Positions 39,119-49,249 of a stretch of DNA of 52,000 bases are shown in pieces. Under the pieces are notes generated by a model. That model saw only the letters and a program-made list of their open reading frames with translations. It was not told where the DNA came from and did not search any database. The position numbers and the translations under genes were made by a program. The stretch is from Mycobacterium persicum. Its GTDB lineage: Bacteria > Actinomycetota > Actinomycetes > Mycobacteriales > Mycobacteriaceae. Each line of letters starts with the position of its first letter. The stretch's first letter is position 1. The stretch spans positions 1-52,000 of the forward strand of contig NZ_MVIF01000031.1 in assembly GCF_002086675.1 (NCBI RefSeq). The letters are read 5' to 3'.

Positions 39119-39841
39119 TTCCGTCACGTCGTGCTGACCCGGCGGCGAAAAGCCCTGCCACCCAACGGATCTGTCACTCTAATGCGGTGCTGATGTCGCT
39201 CAAGGCAGCGCTGATGTCGTGCCATGGCTGGAGCCGACGGGTACCCGTCATGCCCGCTACACAGCCACAATCCGTTGCCCTCCTTGGCTTGTCGCTGAAA
39301 TCGGTCGTGGGCTGTGCCCCGATGTGGGCAGATGGACGTCGCCTGCTGGTGTGGTTGGATTGGCGGCTGGCGGCAGGCGGCAGGCGGCGTCGAGTGTGCA
39401 CTGGCGGCCTCGAGTAAGCCGTCAGGGCGGTCCGAACGTCAAACTCCCGCCCTACATACACAGTCAAAGCCCTCACCGCACACTCGATACAGCCGGCATG
39501 ACAGCCGGTTCGGTGAGCGCGTAAGACATCTCCCGAACGCCTACCATCACAAGCGGTTTGAGTTAAGCAGCCGTATCGACGTGCCAAAACAGAGCCAAGG
39601 TGCTCGAAACTGAGCCAGGCATCCACGGCTGCGCACCAAGAACATCGTTGACCAGCCACATTCGTGGTCATCATGAATTTCCGAGTGCGCCAGGCAAATC
39701 GGGTATCACCCCGGCCAGAGAACACTGTGACAGGCAGGACTGCCGCAGCCAAACTCCATAGATCCCGGAAACCAGATCAGCGCAGGCCCCTAGCCGGCCG
39801 TCACTTCCGGCACGCGCTGCGCGCTCATGGCCGTGTCTGCG
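39119..39841. other. Long intergenic stretch between convergent mbtD and mbtG
   Basis: 720 bp with visibly lower GC (about 55-57 percent in 39420-39780, against roughly 65 percent around it). Short frames exist on both strands, such as a reverse frame over 39174-39752, but none shows recognisable motifs or a good start. A run of GGCGGCA-like units lies near 39365-39390. It may be the scar of an insertion or rearrangement within the mbt locus. Confidence 0.5.
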
Positions 39842-41200
39842 TCACACGGATTGATATTCACCGCTTCGTCCCCGTGACGCATCGCTGACACCGATTTCGG
39901 CGCCCAGCACCCGGTCGGCGAGCAGTCCCAGGCAGCTCAGGTTCGGAAATCCCGGCCCCTCATTGAAGCCGGATAGGTTGGGCAGGAATAGTTTCGGATG
40001 CAGCCCCTGGACAGCAAGGTCATGCCCGATGGATTCCTCGAGACGGTCACTCGTCAGCGGGCCGCCCAGTTCCAACTCGAGCATGTCCACGGCATCCTGA
40101 TCCAGCAGCGGCAGGAACCACAGCGGGTCGGCCCCCGATCCATCCACGACGAGATCGAAATCGTGTACGGTCGCGGACAATTCGTCGCCAGGAGCGCTGT
40201 GGCACGACCCGGCGGTGGTCACTCCCGCCGGGGCACGGCCACCCCGGTCCGCCAGCTGCGGCCGGTCGGTGTGCACTGTGATCCGGATACGCCCGGCGCG
40301 ATTTTGCGCATCGGCCACCCGCCCCCGCAAATGCCTGATTCTTTCGTCGGCAAGCAGTAGCTCCTGCGCCCGCGCGGAAAACACCCCGCGGTCGGTGCGA
40401 GCAATGTAGTCGCGCCGTTCGGCACGGGTCAGGCTGCACCACTGCGTGGGATCGGAAAACAGCGAATTCTCGAAGAACCCCTCGCCGCGGGTAAACAGCG
40501 TCGCTTGTGGCGAGATCGCGGTAATCGTTGAAACCCGATGGTGGAAAAGCTCGTTGAGTATCGAGGCGGCAGTCTCGCCGCCCCCGATGACCGCGACTTC
40601 GTCGGCAACGATCCGGTTGTCACCCGCGGTGCGCTGCCAGAACTGCGCGATCGACAACATCCGCGGGTCCCCGGGGAGCATCGACCGCTGCGGCTGACCC
40701 GGACCGGTGATCATCACCGAATCAGCCGACACGGTCGTGTCGGGTGTCTGCACGACCCAGCGCAATCCGGCTACCGACAGGTGAACCATCTCGCCGCGAA
40801 CGACTTTCAGCCCCACCGCGTCGGCAACCCAGCGCAGATACCGAGCCCAGCTGTCGTGGGTGGGCGCCGGCCTACCCCGGTCGATCCAGCCCACAAGTTG
40901 GTCGGTGGCAACCAGGTATGACTGCCAGCTAAACCGCATCATTCGTTCGTCGAGTTCGGCATTGCGACCTGGAACCACCGTCGACCGATACGGGAAGCCA
41001 ACATCCTTTTCCGGGCTGGTGCCCAACCGCTGCCGACCGTCGGTCCAGCCGCCGCCGGCTCGCCAGTTAGCTGCCACACCGGCGCGTTCGACGGCAACGA
41101 CGTCGCCCACCTCGATGCCCATTTCCCGCAGCGTCGCGGCCTTCGCGGCCACAGCGACCGCCTTCGCGCCCGCCCCGACCACCGCGAGCGTCCTGGTCAT
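39842..41200 (-). CDS. mbtG: L-lysine N6-monooxygenase MbtG
   Basis: An FAD and NADPH-dependent enzyme that hydroxylates the lysine side-chain nitrogen to give the hydroxamate precursor. About 452 residues against 431 in M. tuberculosis. The FAD motif near the start is VVGAGAKAVAVAAKA. The shared block GTSPEKDVGFPYRS and the NADPH-site motif AVIGGGETAASILNELF near 230 are clear. The C-terminus has DGSGADPLWFLPL and PNLSGFNEGPGFPNLSCLGLL. An extra segment of about 15 residues (GVTTAGSCHSAPGDE) accounts for much of the added length. The ATG at 41200 matches the family; one at 41245 is also open. Confidence 0.93.
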   Translation of the reverse strand: MTRTLAVVGAGAKAVAVAAKAATLREMGIEVGDVVAVERAGVAANWRAGGGWTDGRQRLGTSPEKDVGFPYRSTVVPGRNAELDERMMRFSWQSYLVATDQLVGWIDRGRPAPTHDSWARYLRWVADAVGLKVVRGEMVHLSVAGLRWVVQTPDTTVSADSVMITGPGQPQRSMLPGDPRMLSIAQFWQRTAGDNRIVADEVAVIGGGETAASILNELFHHRVSTITAISPQATLFTRGEGFFENSLFSDPTQWCSLTRAERRDYIARTDRGVFSARAQELLLADERIRHLRGRVADAQNRAGRIRITVHTDRPQLADRGGRAPAGVTTAGSCHSAPGDELSATVHDFDLVVDGSGADPLWFLPLLDQDAVDMLELELGGPLTSDRLEESIGHDLAVQGLHPKLFLPNLSGFNEGPGFPNLSCLGLLADRVLGAEIGVSDASRGRSGEYQSV

Positions 41201-41303
41201 CGCGGACCCGCCGACCGCGCTGAAGGGTGGGGACAATTGCGGCATTCCGAGTCCGTCCGCACGCCGGCGAGTGATGCGCCGCCCACCACACCACCTCCGC
41301 CGC

Positions 41304-41322
41304 TTAGCCCAGGCTGCCCTAA
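41304..41322. promoter_or_regulatory. IdeR-like iron box between mbtG and mbtA
   Basis: TTAGCCCAGGCTGCCCTAA matches 14 of 19 positions of the iron-box consensus, with perfect TTAG and CTAA-type ends. It lies 61 bp before the mbtA GTG and 104 bp before the mbtG ATG, so it can serve both divergent genes. Confidence 0.75.
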
Positions 41323-41324
41323 CT

Positions 41325-41343
41325 TCGTGCTACGCTACCCTAC
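41325..41343. promoter_or_regulatory. Second, weaker iron-box-like site before mbtA
   Basis: TCGTGCTACGCTACCCTAC matches about 12 of 19 consensus positions, mostly in its right half. It starts 2 bp after the first box. Paired IdeR sites are known in the M. tuberculosis mbtA-mbtB promoter region, which makes this plausible but not certain. Confidence 0.5.
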
Positions 41344-41382
41344 GTCTAAAGGGCAGGACACGTTCGACCCAGGGGGCATCAC

Positions 41383-43038
41383 GTGCCAGTCACTTCTGTC
41401 CAGCCGCCGCAACCGGCGTCGCTCGCCGGCTTCGTCCCCTTTCCTCCAGAACGGGCAGCAAGATACCGGGAAAGCGGGTACTGGAGCGGTCACACAGTTG
41501 ATGCGCTGTTACGGCGGGCCGCGTCGACATGGCCGGACCGTGTTGCCGTGGTCGATGACTCAGGCAGCCACACCTACTCCGAACTCGACGGACTGGCGGA
41601 CCGGGCCGCCGCGGGCATAGCCGGCGTCGGGATCGCGCCCGCCGACCGGGTGTTGCTGCAGTTGCCGAATACGCGCCAGTTCGCCGTCGCGTTTTTCGGC
41701 TTGCTGCGTGCCGGGGTGATTCCGGTGATGTGTCTGCCCGGGCATCGGTCGGCAGAACTGACTCGCTTCGCCAAGGTAAGCGATGCGGTCGGGTTCGTCA
41801 TCCCCGAGACGGCCGGCGGTTACGACTATCGCACCATCGCCGAGCAGCTTGCTGTCGCACATCCGCGACTGCGCCATGTCATCGTCGACGGAGATCCTGG
41901 CCCATTTATCTCCTGGTCAGGGTTGCCCACCGGCAACCCGCCGAAGAATGTGGTCGACACCGCCTCTCCTGCATTGCTGCTCGTGTCAGGCGGTACCACC
42001 GGCATACCGAAGCTGATCCCCCGTACTCACGACGACTACGTCTATAACGCCACCGCGAGTGCCGAGCTGTGCGGCTTGACATGCGATGACGTGTATCTCG
42101 TGTCACTGCCGGCAGCGCACAACTTCCCGCTGGCCTGCCCCGGCATTCTCGGCGCGTTGTCTGTCGGCGCCACCGTCGTTTTCAGCACCGATCCCAGCCC
42201 GGAGGCCGCGTTCGCCACGATCGAACGGTACGGTGTGACCGTCACCGCGCTCGTGCCGGCGCTGGCCAAGCTGTGGGCCCAAGCCTGCGAGTGGGAACCT
42301 GTGACGCCAAAGACGTTGCGGCTCTTGCAAGTCGGTGGTGCCAAGCTTGAGCCTGAAGACGCTCGCCGGGTGCGATCGATGTTGAGCCCGGGCCTACAGC
42401 AGGTATTCGGGATGGCAGAGGGGCTGTTGAACTTCACCCGCCTCGACGATCCACCGGACGTGGTTGAGCACACTCAGGGGCGGCCCCTGTCGGCCGCCGA
42501 TGAACTGCGGATTGCCGACGTCGAGAGCCAGCCGGTGGCACCCGGTGAAGTCGGCGAACTTCTGGTGCGCGGTCCGTACACAATCAACGGCTACTTTTGC
42601 GCCGAGCAGGATAACCAACGCTGCTTCGATTCGGACGGGTTCTATCGCAGCGGTGACCTGGTGCGCCTTCGTGACGACGGCTACCTCGTGGTCACCGGTC
42701 GGGCCAAAGACGTCATCTGCCGGTGCGGGGAGACCGTCGCGGCCCAGGACATCGAAGAGCATCTGTTGAGCCACCCGGCGATCGGGTCCGTCGCCGCGGT
42801 CCCGGTCCCCGACCCGGATCTAGGCGAAAAGATCTGCGCGGCGGTAGTTTTCGCTGGTACTCCGATCACAATTGCGGAACTGAACGGCCACCTCGACGAG
42901 CGCGGCGTGGCGGTACACGCCCGCCTGGACATGCTTTTGCCGCTGGCATCACTGCCCACCACGGCGGTCGGGAAGATCGACAAGAAGGCGATCGCGCGTC
43001 AGGCCCTCACCCGGCGCCACTCCCTCGCCGATCCATGA
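41383..43038 (+). CDS. mbtA: Salicyl-AMP ligase MbtA
   Basis: Activates salicylate with ATP and loads it on the aryl carrier domain of MbtB. 551 residues against 565 in M. tuberculosis. Family blocks are conserved: GFVPFPPERAARYRESGYWSG, the P-loop LLVSGGTTGIPKLIPRTH, AAHNFPLACPG in the aryl-acid pocket, QVFGMAEGLLNFTR, YRSGDLVRLRDDGYLVVTGRAKDVICR and the C-terminal Lys in GKIDKKAI. The GTG start at 41383 (VPVTSVQPPQP) has AGGGGG 9 bp upstream. It is followed 28 bp later by mbtJ. Confidence 0.95.
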   Translation: MPVTSVQPPQPASLAGFVPFPPERAARYRESGYWSGHTVDALLRRAASTWPDRVAVVDDSGSHTYSELDGLADRAAAGIAGVGIAPADRVLLQLPNTRQFAVAFFGLLRAGVIPVMCLPGHRSAELTRFAKVSDAVGFVIPETAGGYDYRTIAEQLAVAHPRLRHVIVDGDPGPFISWSGLPTGNPPKNVVDTASPALLLVSGGTTGIPKLIPRTHDDYVYNATASAELCGLTCDDVYLVSLPAAHNFPLACPGILGALSVGATVVFSTDPSPEAAFATIERYGVTVTALVPALAKLWAQACEWEPVTPKTLRLLQVGGAKLEPEDARRVRSMLSPGLQQVFGMAEGLLNFTRLDDPPDVVEHTQGRPLSAADELRIADVESQPVAPGEVGELLVRGPYTINGYFCAEQDNQRCFDSDGFYRSGDLVRLRDDGYLVVTGRAKDVICRCGETVAAQDIEEHLLSHPAIGSVAAVPVPDPDLGEKICAAVVFAGTPITIAELNGHLDERGVAVHARLDMLLPLASLPTTAVGKIDKKAIARQALTRRHSLADP

Positions 43039-43066
43039 ATTTTTCCCCGAAACTTACCATTGACTA

Positions 43067-44098
43067 ATGTCGCCGTTTGATATTGACTCGCGTGCCATGA
43101 TGGACGTCGTTCCGGCGCGCGGGTCGTTACGCTCCCGCACCGCGGTGGCGGTGAGCACGGCGATCATGCCGGCGATCACCGGCGCGATACCGCCGGAGCG
43201 AGCATGGGGAATGTGGCTGACGCGCCAGCTTATCGCCAGACTCTTGGGCACCTTCGGGCCATCTCTGGCGGGTACCCGGGTCGAACACGTGAATTCCGTT
43301 CTGGCGGACGGCCGTCGGGTCCGTGGTGAATGGGTGTTCGGACCGCACATGGAGGCGACGCACCGCTCGTCGGCCGGCACCGCCGGGGTGATCTACTACG
43401 TGCACGGCAGCGGCTACACCATGTGTTCACCCCGGACACACCGGCGGCTGACGTCATGGCTGTCGTCACTGACCGGCCTGCCGGTGTTCTGCGTCGATTA
43501 CCGATTGGCGCCGCGCTACCGCTTCCCCACTGCCGCCGACGACGTTCGTGCCGGCTGGGACTGGCTACCGGAGGCGTCCGGCCTGCCGCCGGAACGCATT
43601 GTGGTGGTTGCCGATTCGGCTGGTGGCCACCTATCGGTGGACATGTTGCTGCAACGGGATGTGGCCGCGAATCCACCGGCGTCACTGGTGTTGTTTTCGC
43701 CGCTGATCGACCTTACGTTCACGATCTCGGCCGCTCGCGAACAGTTACGCCCAGATCCCGCTGTCCGGGCGGCCGCGGCGGCCCGGGTGGTCAGCCTGTA
43801 CTACGCCGGCATCGATCCCACCCATCACCGCCTGACCCTCGACGTCGCCGGCGGACCGGTGCTACCGAACACCCTGATCCAGGCTGGTGCGGCCGAAATT
43901 CTGGAGGCCGACGCGCGTCAACTCGCCGCCGACATCCGCGCCGCCGGTGGCAGTTGCGACCTACAGGTATGGCCCGACCAGATGCACGTATTCCAGGCGC
44001 TCCCGCGAATGGCGCCGGAAGCAGCGAAGGCCATGGGATACGCCTGCGAATTCATCGTAAATTCATTGCAGGACAATGACGCTGCCGAGGCAGGCTGA
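43067..44098 (+). CDS. mbtJ: Alpha/beta hydrolase, acetylhydrolase-type MbtJ
   Basis: A hormone-sensitive-lipase-type esterase of the mycobactin locus; its exact step is not established. 343 residues, longer at the N-terminus than M. tuberculosis MbtJ (306). The oxyanion motif is YYVHGSGYTMCS (HGSG in place of HGGG), the nucleophile is in VVADSAGGHLSVD, and Asp/His lie in the C-terminal ADIRAAGGSCDLQVWPDQMHVFQALP. It is cotranscribed with mbtA and overlaps the next gene by 23 bp. Confidence 0.9.
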   Translation: MSPFDIDSRAMMDVVPARGSLRSRTAVAVSTAIMPAITGAIPPERAWGMWLTRQLIARLLGTFGPSLAGTRVEHVNSVLADGRRVRGEWVFGPHMEATHRSSAGTAGVIYYVHGSGYTMCSPRTHRRLTSWLSSLTGLPVFCVDYRLAPRYRFPTAADDVRAGWDWLPEASGLPPERIVVVADSAGGHLSVDMLLQRDVAANPPASLVLFSPLIDLTFTISAAREQLRPDPAVRAAAAARVVSLYYAGIDPTHHRLTLDVAGGPVLPNTLIQAGAAEILEADARQLAADIRAAGGSCDLQVWPDQMHVFQALPRMAPEAAKAMGYACEFIVNSLQDNDAAEAG

Positions 44099-44960
44099 AG
44101 TGTTGGGGCCTGTGGGCAGGCTGCTGAACAGGTCGAGGGCCACCACGCACGGGGCCTTGGCCGTGGTTACCGGCGCCGGCAGTGGGATCGGCGCCGCGTT
44201 CGCGGTCGAACTCGGCCGCCGCGGCAGCGCGGTGGTCTGCAGTGACGTCGACGAAATAGCCGCCCACAAGACGGCCGCGATGCTCACCGAACGGGGTGCG
44301 AAAGCCACTGCGATCCGCTGCGACGTGTCCCGCGTGGACGACGTGTGTTCGTTGGCCGAACAGTCGCAATCCTGGTTCGATGCGGCGCCCACGCTGGTGA
44401 TCAACAACGCCGGCGTTGGGGCCGGCGGCGCGCCCGTCGGCGAAGTGCCCCTGGATGATTGGAAGTGGGTGCTGGGCGTCAATCTGTGGGGACCCATCCA
44501 CGGCTGCCACGTATTCACTCCTATCCTGCGCGCCGCCGAGCCGTCACGAACCCCGCGGGGCATCATCAACGTCGCCTCGGCGGCGGCGTTCGCCGCAGCT
44601 CCCGGCATGGCGGCATACAACGTCAGCAAGGCTGGCGTGCTCTCCCTGTCAGAGACCCTGGCGGCCGAATTATCGGGCACCGCAATCAAGGTCACGGTGC
44701 TGTGTCCGACCTTCGTCAAGACCAACATCGTCGAATCCGGCCGTATCAGCGAACAATCCAGCGAACGTGCCGCCAAACTGATGCGCTGGACCGGATTTTC
44801 GGCCGCGAAGGTGGCGCGCGTGTGCTTGGACGCCCACGACCGGGGCGACCTCTACTGCCTGCCCCAGCTGGATGCCAAGATCGGCTGGAACGTCAAACGC
44901 CTGGCGCCCGGCACGTATACTCGGGCCGTTGGCCGGATCTCGCGGACGACCATCCCCTGA
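44076..44960 (+). CDS. Short-chain dehydrogenase/reductase
   Basis: 294 residues, classical SDR. The cofactor motif TGAGSGIG is near residue 32, NNAG near 111, and the catalytic Tyr-Lys is YNVSK near 185 preceded by INVASAA. The substrate is unknown. Position in the mbtA-mbtJ operon (the ATG at 44076 lies inside mbtJ, with AGGA upstream; a GTG at 44100 is the alternative) suggests a role in building or adjusting the acyl chain of the siderophore, but this is inference. The M. tuberculosis mbtA-mbtJ operon has no such gene that I recall. Confidence 0.88.
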   Translation: MTLPRQAEVLGPVGRLLNRSRATTHGALAVVTGAGSGIGAAFAVELGRRGSAVVCSDVDEIAAHKTAAMLTERGAKATAIRCDVSRVDDVCSLAEQSQSWFDAAPTLVINNAGVGAGGAPVGEVPLDDWKWVLGVNLWGPIHGCHVFTPILRAAEPSRTPRGIINVASAAAFAAAPGMAAYNVSKAGVLSLSETLAAELSGTAIKVTVLCPTFVKTNIVESGRISEQSSERAAKLMRWTGFSAAKVARVCLDAHDRGDLYCLPQLDAKIGWNVKRLAPGTYTRAVGRISRTTIP

Positions 44961-44981
44961 CCGTCCACAGCGCAGGCATGC

Positions 44982-45998
44982 TCAGCGTCGGCTGAGCGTC
45001 AACGTCCCCGCGGTCTTGAGCACGCGGTCAGCGGTGATCTTCTCGGCCCTGCGAGCCTCGCGCTCGAGGTAGCGCTGTTTGGAGTCCTCGAACTTGTCGC
45101 TGGCCTCCTCGAGCTCCTTGATCAGCACGGCAAGATCGTCGCGCATCCACGCACCCTCGCCGGTGAAGTCCTCGCGTTCGAAAATCCGCCACTTCCGCAA
45201 CACCGGCATGACCACCTCGTCGAGGTGGATGCGCGGGTCATAGACGCCGCCGACGGCGATGATCACGGCCTTGCGGCGGAACTCCGGCACCGTGAAGCCC
45301 GGCATCTTGAAGTTCCGCAGAATCCGGTGCACCGACTTGATCGCCTGGTTGGGCGCAATGTCGAGTCCGGCTGCGCTGACGTCCCGGTAGAAGATCATGT
45401 GCAGGTTCTCGTCGTGCGACACCCTGGCCATCAACTGCTCCGCGATGGTGTCGTTGCTGGCCTTACCGGTGTTGCGATGCGAGACGCGGGTCGCCAGCTC
45501 CTGGAACGAGACATACATCACCGAGTCGAAGACACTCTCAGCAAACATATCGCCCTGGTGGTTCTGGCCCGGGCTGAAGCCCCGTGTCATTTGCTCCATG
45601 CGAAGCTTCTCCAGCTCGACCGGATCCACCGCGCGGGTCACCACCAAGTAGTCACGCAACGCAGTGCTGTGCCGGTTCTCCTCGGCGGTCCACCGGTTGA
45701 CCCACTGCCCCCAGGGTCCATCCATGCTGAAGTTCATCGCGATCTCGCGGTGGTAAGACGGTAAGTTGTCCTCCGTCAACAGGTTCTGGACCATCGCTAC
45801 CTGGGCCACATCGGAGAGCTGGCTTTGTCCGGGCTCCCAGTCCTGGCCGTCGAGGGCATAGAAATTCTTGCCGTCCGACCAAGGAATGTAGTCGTGCGGG
45901 TTCCACTCCTTGAACATCGAGAGGTGGCGGTTGAGCAGCTGCTCCACCACGGGCTCAAGTTCATGAAGTAGCTGCAGGTTGGTCATTTCCTTCGGCAT
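44982..45998 (-). CDS. Acyl-[acyl-carrier-protein] desaturase (DesA1-like)
   Basis: A soluble diiron enzyme that puts a double bond in acyl-ACP. 338 residues, the same length as M. tuberculosis DesA1 (Rv0824c) and similar along its whole length (LLHELEPVVEQLLNRHLSM, NPHDYIPWSDGKNFYAL, PSYHREIAMN, AVGGVYDPRIHLDEVVMPVL). Diiron ligands are in TAEENRH and SHDENLH. It is probably a paralogue, since the housekeeping desA1 lies elsewhere in mycobacterial genomes. Convergent with the SDR gene (21 bp). It might supply unsaturated acyl chains for mycobactin, but it is not in an mbt operon and shows no iron box nearby. Confidence 0.92.
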   Translation of the reverse strand: MPKEMTNLQLLHELEPVVEQLLNRHLSMFKEWNPHDYIPWSDGKNFYALDGQDWEPGQSQLSDVAQVAMVQNLLTEDNLPSYHREIAMNFSMDGPWGQWVNRWTAEENRHSTALRDYLVVTRAVDPVELEKLRMEQMTRGFSPGQNHQGDMFAESVFDSVMYVSFQELATRVSHRNTGKASNDTIAEQLMARVSHDENLHMIFYRDVSAAGLDIAPNQAIKSVHRILRNFKMPGFTVPEFRRKAVIIAVGGVYDPRIHLDEVVMPVLRKWRIFEREDFTGEGAWMRDDLAVLIKELEEASDKFEDSKQRYLEREARRAEKITADRVLKTAGTLTLSRR

Positions 45999-46068
45999 GA
46001 GAGGTCTCCCAGCTATGTGTGTCGTTCAGTAACAGTGAATATATCTGTGAACCCCGGTTACATGCAAG

Positions 46069-46845
46069 TTAGACACGCTGGAACGCAGTGATCAATCCGA
46101 GGTTGCCGTCGTAGCGCGGGTAGAGCAGGTTGCCGCGACCGGTGGCCGGGTCGGTGAAAAACAGCAGCTGGAGCCGGTGTTCACCGGCGCGGTGCACTGC
46201 CGCGTCCTCGGTGAGACACGGCGTCAGGCGGGAATTCACGATCAGCGGCACCACCGGCTCTGACGTGCTCGACGACCACGCCCATCCCGGGGGATACACG
46301 TGTCGTTGGCGAGCCAGCCGTAGCCCCGAGGGACCCGCCCGGTACACCACCGCGTCCTCGCCCGTCTCCACGTCGGTGAACAGGTGCGCGTCGTAGTCCA
46401 TGGCATCCATCACCGCCACCGCCTCCAACGGCGTGGTGCGCTGCGGCACCACCGATTTCCGGCGTACCACGACGGCCCCGGTGGCGATGGTCAAGAGCCT
46501 GCGGGTCGGATCGGGCCAGGGACGAGGTCGCCACTGGCCGTACATCCGCGCGATATGACGATCCAGTCGCAGTAATGCCGGCGTCAGGTCGTCGATACCC
46601 GTGGTGACGGCAAGCACCCGCGCTGGTAGCTCGCCGACGCGCAGGTTCACCTGCATGATCAACGGCCCGCGACCACAGGCTCCGGTTTTCAGCCGAACCC
46701 GAGCGCCTCCGGAGATCTCGTGATGGGCCAGCACCCGCCCCACCGACCGCGCCACGTACTCACCTTGCGAAGCCGACACCCGTGGGCCGGAAAGCACTGT
46801 GAGATCGGGGAATTCTCGCACCGACCACGGCTTGAGCGCGTACAC
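46069..46845 (-). CDS. HPF/S30EA-like protein, homologue of dormancy translation inhibitor Rv0079
   Basis: 258 residues, similar from end to end to M. tuberculosis Rv0079, a DosR-regulated protein reported to bind ribosomes and inhibit translation. Two tandem copies of the C-terminal domain of long hibernation-promoting factors are visible: AVMDAMDYDAHLFTDVETG then AVVYRAGPSGLRLAR, and RLQLLFFTDPATGRGN then LYPRYDGNLGLI. The N-terminal part (REFPDLTVLSGPRVSASQGE) is RaiA-like. It lies between the desaturase and mbtI; I did not identify a DosR box upstream. Confidence 0.87.
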   Translation of the reverse strand: MYALKPWSVREFPDLTVLSGPRVSASQGEYVARSVGRVLAHHEISGGARVRLKTGACGRGPLIMQVNLRVGELPARVLAVTTGIDDLTPALLRLDRHIARMYGQWRPRPWPDPTRRLLTIATGAVVVRRKSVVPQRTTPLEAVAVMDAMDYDAHLFTDVETGEDAVVYRAGPSGLRLARQRHVYPPGWAWSSSTSEPVVPLIVNSRLTPCLTEDAAVHRAGEHRLQLLFFTDPATGRGNLLYPRYDGNLGLITAFQRV

Positions 46846-47016
46846 CCCGCAGCGACCCCGCTTTCTTCTTCGGCTCGAACAGCAGTCGAACTGATCGCTT
46901 CAGTCGAAGCGTCCCCGGCTGCCTTTCGAGCCGCTAGGGCCGAAAGTCCCTGTGAAGATGTGTTGCTGATCACCGCGCAGGTAGATTCGTCCGGCCGAAC
47001 CGGACTGCGGCGCCGG

Positions 47017-48393
<1,377 letters not shown>

Positions 48394-48750
48394 TAAATGC
48401 GTTCTGCGACCTTGTCGCGCAGATGCCCTCCGCACTAGGGCTCACCGTGAGTCGATCGCTGTCGGGGCATACTTGATGGCATCATCGGGCCGCGGTGGCG
48501 GTACCCGGCCGGACCGAGTTTCCGACTTCTTCCGCAGGCTGCCGCCGGATGGCCGGTCGTTCCCGGCAGCTCACCAGTGCTCACGCCAGACGCAGGAAAC
48601 TCCAAACGTTTACCAACCATTTACTTGTCGGTCACATGACGACAGATCGCTGTGCGCGCGACTCTCCTAGCATCACTGCCTAACCGGCTGCCTGTCAGCC
48701 GGCGACAGTCGTATGCCCATCCGCAGGCAAGCACGAGGAGGGACCAGCAC
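48394..48750. other. Long leader region between mbtI and the 69-residue gene
   Basis: About 357 bp without a supported gene. It contains an AT-richer patch around 48600-48640 and a perfect 7-bp hairpin, CCGGCTG (48684-48690), loop CCTGT, CAGCCGG (48696-48702), located 49 bp before the next start codon. No T-run follows, so it is more likely a leader structure than a terminator. Confidence 0.4.
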
Positions 48751-48960
48751 ATGTTCGTGATCCATCTCGCGGACGGCGAAGAAGTCCATGGTGAAAGCGA
48801 GGAGCTCTCGATCAACCAGGACACCGGCGTGCTTACGGTATGCAAGGTCGACGGCTTCGAGGAGACCACGACCCATTACTCGCCCATTGCGTGGCGGACG
48901 GTGACCCACCGCAAGCGGGACATTGGTGTCCGGCCGTCACTGATTTCTTCCGCGCGCTGA
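48751..48960 (+). CDS. Small conserved hypothetical protein, 69 residues
   Basis: The start ATG at 48751 has the strong site GAGGAGGG upstream. The peptide begins MFVIHLADGEEVHGESEELS, goes on with INQDTGVLTVCKVDGFEET and HYSPIAWRTV, and ends in a basic tail. It looks like a small beta-rich soluble domain. I do not recognise a family. It is transcribed away from mbtI from a long leader, so shared regulation with iron genes is possible but not shown. Confidence 0.75.
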   Translation: MFVIHLADGEEVHGESEELSINQDTGVLTVCKVDGFEETTTHYSPIAWRTVTHRKRDIGVRPSLISSAR

Positions 48961-49249
48961 CGGCCCGATCAGGATTTCACAGCATATTAGCAGCTGATTC
49001 ACATTGAACTCACGCCATTAGGGCGCTGACAGCGCACTGCCAGCACAATTGGCACCACCGACTGCCACATGGCGGTACCGGGGGTCGCCGGGTGCCCGGA
49101 AATACCGCGAATCCAGGGGTTTTGCGCGAGTCAAGAGTAGCGGTCCGGCCGCAGCCTCGCTAAATTCTCAGCGTTGTCTGGGGTGTTCCCGGTCGCTCCG
49201 CTGAAGGTGGTTGCTTCCTGGATCGCGGCACGAAGCATGGGAGGCGCCA

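Noticed and set aside
39174..39752. 192-residue reverse frame between mbtD and mbtG
   Set aside because: No homology recognised, no ribosome site and unusual Cys/His/Arg composition; reported only as part of the atypical interval.
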